Assembly: GCA_009602725.1 (NCBI GenBank) | Contig: WELB01000186.1 | Coordinates: forward strand, 36,714-76,429 | Source of the DNA: Spirogloea muscicola | Lineage: Eukaryota; Streptophyta; Zygnematophyceae; Spirogloeales; Spirogloeaceae | DNA: 39,716 bases | Reading direction: 5' to 3' | In this document: positions 34,716 to 39,716 of the stretch, in pieces | Position numbering within the stretch: the stretch's first letter is position 1 | Layout of the letters: each line of letters opens with the position of its first letter | Translations under genes and position numbers: made by a program | The notes under the pieces: generated by a model | Told to the model about the DNA's origin: nothing | The model's input: only the letters and a program-made list of their open reading frames with translations | Database searches by the model: none

Positions 34716-37685
34716 TCACCAGAACATGGGCACATTGAAGTGCGGTGCTGGATGCCGAGCAAGATCCAAGCAGTGCCCAGGGGCCAGGCCCTTCTTGCAA
34801 AGAACTGCTGCAGCAGTGGTGTAAAGTGAGTCCATGACAGGAAGCCACCAGTCGACCATGTTCCCCCAATGCGTGCAGTCGCGCCTCGATTTGTCGAGAT
34901 GCGTTTGGTGGAAGCCGTGCATGTCCATCTGCCAGTAGACTGGCTGGACAGATAGATTGCGACGATCGGCCTCTGCGTGCAGTTCCTTGTTCCTCCACAA
35001 CTGCGAGAGGCATTTTGGTGGGCTTTGCAGGTTCAGCCACATGGATCAGCCTTGACTCCTGAGTAGACTTTGCTTGCCTGTTACAAAGTACACAAAAGCC
35101 TGTAGTCCCATCAACGTGCATTACTACTCTAGGCTACTGCCCTGCATTTGTCATCCCTCTTCACAAGAGCTTCGCTTCTGACATACTTAGTGCTTCCCAG
35201 AGGTCCAGGCATCAAGTCACACGACGGTGGCATTAGAGGAGGCTGGGCCTTGAGGAGAGGAAGACTGAGACAGAGGTGACCATGGTCAAGGCAAAGGCAT
35301 GAAGCAGCTCAAGACTTGTACCTGCCGTGTCTTGTTTCGAGCGGGGTAGCAGACGCTCGTCTCTTCAGCCGTTGCATCTGCTGGCATAGGATAGTCGCCA
35401 GAGCCGTCACGGGAGAAGAAATGCTGGGGGAAGCTTTCGCGAAAGAATGCTACCTTGCCGGGTTGGCGCTGGAACTCCTCCATGCGCTTACCCAGTACGG
35501 CCAGGTCATACCGTAGGTCCTCCACAACATTGTACCCATAGTGGATGCCCAAGTTCGAGATGACCTGCAAAGACGACTCAGTGAAAGAAATGAGGTCTGA
35601 GGCCATGATATGTTCTTGCTCTATACACCGTCTGCTGCTATTTCAAATTGATGTCATACAGATGACGGCACATCAATCACAAGAAGTGGATTGCTGACCA
35701 CAACAAAGCAGAATTGCATAGCTCCGATCTGCCAATCTGTCTCGCAGCTGTCCAATCTAGAGCGATGCAATCTGACTACAGATGACAGCATAGTGAGCTG
35801 CTGACCACGTCATATTCACGGAACACATAGTCCAGATGACTGGTGAACAGGCAGTCACCGTCTGGCCTCTCCCCACGCATACTAGGAGCCACTTTATACG
35901 CTGTCATCCAGGAGTAAAATAGCCCTTGAGACTTTTTCCAGATGTCAAAAGTGAACACAGATGGACCGTCTACAATCATTCTGATCGCATGCCTTTGCTG
36001 GAGCACATTTTTGTGCTCTTTACTTTCTCATGGCATCTATTCATTCTTGCTACCAAAACACCCCTTCCTCCCCAAAGCCTGATCAAATTGCGCCTTCTGA
36101 GGAACTAACAAAGAGATACTCTGCAGATGCTTCCGTCCTACTGCCTGCCAACACAAAGATACAAGAAGACTTTGTGACTGCTGTCATCTTCTAATGATAG
36201 AAATCTAGAGTGATGTCCAGAGGAGGGCCTCTCAGCATTATAATCACCTCGCCAATATGACCAGGTGGCCCCCTCAAAAGGACCATGTAAGGTAGCATTC
36301 AGGACCCAAGTCTCCTCCCTCCAAGGCTTTCGTACAATTGTTTTCTTGGCCAGCATCTGCTCCACACTGTCCGCAAGAGTCATGTTGAAGAAATACCTGG
36401 AGAAAGGGGAGGCGATGTGCACGGTGTTTGATTGGAAAGGCCAGATGATGCCATAATGCCACCCATGTCCTCAACAGCAATATGTGAAAGGCAATATTCC
36501 TCTGTCCTGTCTATTGATAAGATCAGTCACTGTAATCTGAGGTTCCTTTGCATGGGAATACAGACTCTGCAATGCATGGGGGACCTACGGTAACCCCAGA
36601 GTGGCCTGAGGCAACGAGGTGCCTAATCTACACTGCAATGGACTGAGAGAGCGCTGGCGTGCTTACTCCATTGTAGGCCCCTCTATCAGACTTCCATAAC
36701 CAAGAGTCTGAAGGGACTTGCCAAACAGCCTGTAGACTTGGGCAGTCAAGGAATCCCCGATTAGCGCCACCTTCAGACCTTTGAAAAGCTGCCATCCAGG
36801 AGCAAGGCACACGAGCGCGTCACTCAATGAACGCGTAGAGAATCAAACGTCAGCTCCGCTAGTAGGTGGAATAATCTGAGTGGCATTCTGAGCAAGCTGT
36901 GGTGGACACGAGTGAATGTGACCGACTGCAGCCACCCACAGCTAGCAAATCTCTAATTTTGAGTTGCACTGCATAGTGATATGGGGCAGTTATGACATAA
37001 CGATGTGGCATTCAGAAAAGGTGCTCATGTTGAGCGCCAAGCACTTGGTCCAGCAATCTCCCGACGGCTTACTTCATGGCAATTGTTACTGCCAGTAGCA
37101 GTTAACAGCAGTCACGAGCAGGCAGTGACAGTCTTGTTCCCATACTAATTGAGATGGTCGCCGGGAGAATGACAAACGAGCTGTGCTCACCAGGGCGACA
37201 TCAGCAGCATTGTAAACACGAGAGCCATCGGTGTGGATAAATGCGAAATGATCATGCTTCACGTTGGCATCATCTGGCTTGATGAAGGACTCAGTATCGC
37301 TCTGGCTGATGGGCCCCTCCCACTTGAACAGCGCCGGCGGCCGCCGTGCCGAGGTCGGGGGAGCAGCAGCCCCTCCCATCTGCTGGCTGGCTTCCACAGC
37401 CGCACTTTTGATATCAGCAGCCGCATTGTTCATTCGCTCGACCAACGACCTGCGCAGACGCAGCTCGCCCAGCCGCTGGGAGCCATGCCTTGCCTGCCGC
37501 CCAGTCGCTCGGCCGCGCTGCCAGTGAGCAAGTCCTGCATAAGCTCGGCACGGGTCGCGCGGTCGTCCGGCGGCAGCATGGCGGCCCACCGCCAGCAGGT
37601 CGCCGGCAGTCCAGCTGCTCAGGCACAGCAGGGCGAGGCAGAGAACCGGCCGCCGGCGCAGCAGCAGCTCTTGCTGCCCCATCAC
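34716..37685 (-). pseudogene. PC-esterase/SGNH-hydrolase-like, copy B, probably a pseudogene
   Basis: Paralogue of the gene at 26183-29172. Exons: 37191-37685, 36667-36896, 36248-36396, 35806-35997, 35322-35564, 34716-35000. The GDS block, NLGIHYG, FFRESFPQHFFSRDGSGDY and DCTHWGNMVDWW are all still readable. But exon 36667-36896 is 230 bases against 226 in copy A. A one-base deletion near 36831-36834, just before the GDS block, puts TGA codons in both joining frames. The exon at 35806-35997 also differs by one base. The small exon region around 36955-37050 has lost the copy A donor (AAAGGT changed to AAAATT). Exons 1, 4, 6 and 7 keep copy A lengths. Confidence 0.75.
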
Positions 37686-38193
37686 GATCGCTCGCGCAGC
37701 CCCAGGCGGGGCTTTGCAAGATCCTGAGCCCCCGCCGGGCCTCTGAGATGGTCACAAGCTCTCGGTGGTCTCTGCCTTTGTACTTGGCCACTCAGGCCCT
37801 CCACTCCACAGACAATCCGTTGCTATGCCAACGGGGGGCCGGCGCTGGCGGGCCCCGAGCAGGCGGCTGCCGGAGCGAGCAGGTGCGAGGAGGCGGCGCC
37901 CTCATAGAAGCCAGCGCCGTTGCTGCCGAAAGCCGCAGCCGCTGAGTCGAGGCGCCGCCCCGCAGCTCGCCTGCCCCGCACCGCGGCAGTGCGGGTCGAG
38001 CACGCGGCGAGGCGGTCAAGAGGCGCGCGCTCGAAGCCGCACGCCGGAGCGCCGAGCGGTGGCGGCGATGGTGGCGGCGGCGGCGGCGGCGGCGTACCGG
38101 AGGGAGCGAGGGAATGAGGGGGGCGTCGGTGGGGGGACGCCGCAGGTGCTGATGCACCTGTATGCACCGCTGTATGCACCTGGCTGGCTGTTA

Positions 38194-38256
38194 CAGCCGC
38201 TCTCTTGATACCAGCAGCCGCATCTCTTTTACGCTGCTGATGTAAGGAGGCGGCTG
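38194..38256. repeat. Imperfect palindrome, unit B
   Basis: Counterpart of 30837-30899, with outer arms CAGCCGC/GGCGGCTG and inner arms CCAGCAGC/GCTGCTGA. Confidence 0.75.
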
Positions 38257-38289
38257 TGAGAGGCAGCCTACTGCATCTGGAGAATGAGA

Positions 38290-38520
38290 CTACTTTGTAC
38301 GGGGCGATGGCTGTGAGAGAGCGGCCTGGGGTGGTGGAGAAGGTCCAAAAAAAGAACGAGAGAGGGCGTGCGGTGCACAGGAGATAGAGGGAGGGCAAGT
38401 CAAGCCTGCACACTATTCAGACAGATGCTAGGGGGGCTACACACAAAAGCGAAGCCCTATGCTATGGAGTAACAGCGCGGACGCAGACTGGAGGGGTACT
38501 TCACGAGCGAGCACATGCAA
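38290..38520 (-). mobile_element. Retroelement 3' end, family 3 (unit B)
   Basis: Minus-strand ORF end LSDLHVLAREV followed by the same 3' UTR type as 30920-31190. Copied with the segmental duplication. Confidence 0.55.
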
Positions 38521-38848
38521 ATCCGACAGGCTAAATGGGGGAGCCGGAGCATTGTCATGGAAGTCAGGGGCCTCTGGCTTAGTGCGCACAGGAGAGGTGA
38601 TGCAAAAGAGGTGATGCAAAGGATGGCAGTGAAAATGCTTCGAAGAACGTGGACAAGGTCCCGAAGGGGCTGGAAAGCGGAGAAGATCAGAGGGAGTTTG
38701 GAGTGCAGTGTCACGAGGGGGGCCGGGCCGCGGGCCGGGCAACCAGGGCCGACATCGGAACCGCCCTGTCAGCGGCCACGGCGAGAAACAGAGGCCAGGG
38801 AGGGGGGCGGGATGGCGGTGGAAGCGGGTGGGGCAGCCGCCAGCGAGA

Positions 38849-39058
38849 CACTCAGTAACCCCTGCTAAGCAGCCGCAGATCAGAGATGCTGGGCTCCTGG
38901 AAGTGGGTCCCCTGGCCAGAGCCAGAGGCAGCAGCGAGGGCTCTGCCGGCACGAAGGTGCAGCGCCCGGGCCATGGACCTCTGCAGCGAGACGGCCAGGC
39001 GCATTCGATACACTTGCGCCAGCGACCCGGCTGCAGGGAAGTCAACCGGCTCCCCACC
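38849..39058 (-). mobile_element. Family-1 retroelement ORF end
   Basis: On the minus strand encodes GEPVDFPAAGSLAQVYRMRL through SISDLRLLSRGY and stop, then ends after about ten bases of UTR. It matches the long copy at 29556-30739 closely. It lacks the 3' hairpin, so it was cut by later rearrangement. Confidence 0.8.
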
Positions 39059-39129
39059 CGCCAGCCGACCACCGGCGCGCCACGGCCCGAGAAAAAGGTG
39101 GGTGGCGAGGCCCGATCCCCGCCCGGGAA

Positions 39130-39270
39130 AGGAAAATTTCGTGTATTTGAAACAAACATAGGCCAATGGCCAAGTACAGAGGCAAGCAAGCACATCCAAA
39201 TATCTACATAACCCACAGCAGGTTGACCCGCTCAAAATCCACGGGTCAAAACATAAAGGTCGCTAACCGA
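39130..39270 (-). mobile_element. Family-2 retroelement 3' UTR
   Basis: Matches the 3' UTR of the degenerate element at 23515-23640 (shared blocks CGGGTCAA, TGACCCGCTC, TGGCCAAGTACA, ACCTACATAA-like). Only remnants of the ORF end remain. Confidence 0.65.
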
Positions 39271-39289
39271 TGCATGAATGCCCGGGAAA

Positions 39290-39440
39290 GGAAGAAAGGG
39301 GGCTCCGCCCGGTCAGGGGCGGCCAGCCGGCCCAATCGGCGGGACGCTTCGCTGCCGCCGGGGGGCCACCGGCCGGGGCACGGCCGGCCCGCGGGCTGCG
39401 GACCGGCAGGTCGCCGGCCGGTCCCCTCTCCCTCTCCTCT
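39290..39440. repeat. GC-rich repeat shared with about 32275-32420
   Basis: Both contain CGGCCGGGGCA, GGCCGGCCCGCGGGC and a GCCGGCCGGGG/GGTCCCC edge. Function unknown; it could be part of another element. Confidence 0.5.
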
Positions 39441-39502
39441 CCCCCCTCCTCTCTTTCTCTTGTCTCTCTCCATCCCTCCTCACTCTCTCCCTCCACCGAA
39501 AA

Positions 39503-39716
39503 AAGGGCTCGCCCATTGAGGATAGGGGCTGGACAAGCCAGCCCAAAAAAGAATGAACAAAGAACGAGAAGGGGGCCAGAGGAAGCCAGAGGAAGCGCTA
39601 AGAAACCAAAGCACACAAAGAAAGAAAGCAGCTACAAATCACTCAGTAACCCCTGCTAAGCAGCCGCAAATCAGAGAGGCTAGGGTCCTGGAAGTGGGTC
39701 CCCTGGACAGAGCCAG
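39503..39716 (-). mobile_element. Family-1 retroelement, running off the window
   Basis: 3' UTR with hairpin and the end of the ORF (LSDLRLLSRGY, then the codons for GTHFQ). Almost identical to 6144-6342; continues beyond the window. Confidence 0.85.

Larger units (their letters stand above)
32520..38850. repeat. Segmental duplication, unit B
   Basis: Direct copy of unit A (25005-32050). It has private insertions at about 33083-33196, 33202-34048 (solo LTR) and 34322-34402 (retroelement), and lacks the 1184-base element of unit A. The two units show substitutions throughout, so the duplication is not recent. Confidence 0.88.

Overview
The window is a piece of nuclear chromosome from a photosynthetic eukaryote, almost certainly a core chlorophyte green alga. 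Every real gene is split into many short exons, and the splice sites can be checked by phase and by family alignment. A TGTAA polyadenylation motif typical of green algae follows the first gene. The products are plant-type: PsbS, a CAX antiporter, plastid-type SufS, PPR4-like, SHMT and a plant-type ADP-ribose/CDP-alcohol diphosphatase. Coding GC is high. It is draft sequence, with one long run of N (16795-17373), a poly-A run against that gap, and single Ns at 6143 and 13068.

Left part (1-22.6 kb) is gene-rich. A PsbS gene (+, 5' end cut by the window edge) is followed by an empty 1.8 kb. Next are a CAX cation/proton antiporter (-, 9 exons) and a cluster of retroelement fragments between two direct repeats. 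An RRM+PPR protein of the PPR4 type (-, about 17 exons) carries a puzzling in-frame TAG. A SufS/NFS2-type cysteine desulfurase (-) lies head-to-head with serine hydroxymethyltransferase (+), and both first exons run into the N gap. An ADP-ribose/CDP-alcohol diphosphatase-like metallophosphoesterase (-, 10 exons) faces SHMT tail-to-tail. PsbS protects photosystem II, SufS supplies sulfur for plastid Fe-S clusters, PPR4 in plants acts in trans-splicing of plastid rps12, and SHMT feeds one-carbon metabolism and photorespiration. They are unrelated neighbours, not an operon-like unit.

Right part (22.6-39.7 kb) is repeat-rich. It is built from a direct segmental duplication, unit A about 25.0-32.05 kb and unit B about 32.5-38.85 kb. 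Each unit carries one minus-strand copy of a multi-exon SGNH/PC-esterase-like gene (GDS motif near the N-terminal half, D-x-x-H near the C-terminus). At least copy B is broken. Because the two units are alignable, they serve as occupied and empty sites for each other. In this way I could define two non-LTR retrotransposon insertions and one solo LTR with target-site duplications, plus one nested insertion using a third repeat copy as the empty site.

The non-LTR elements are the most notable system here. They are a group of related, mostly 5'-truncated families. Their longest copy encodes a C-terminal CCHC-like zinc finger plus a restriction-like (PD-(D/E)XK-type) endonuclease domain. The families share a C-terminus of the form SDLxxLxRGY but have different 3' UTRs, and the commonest one ends in a perfect GGGCTGG/CCAGCCC hairpin. 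A second recurrent feature is GC-AG splicing: four introns in four different genes seem to use a GC donor.
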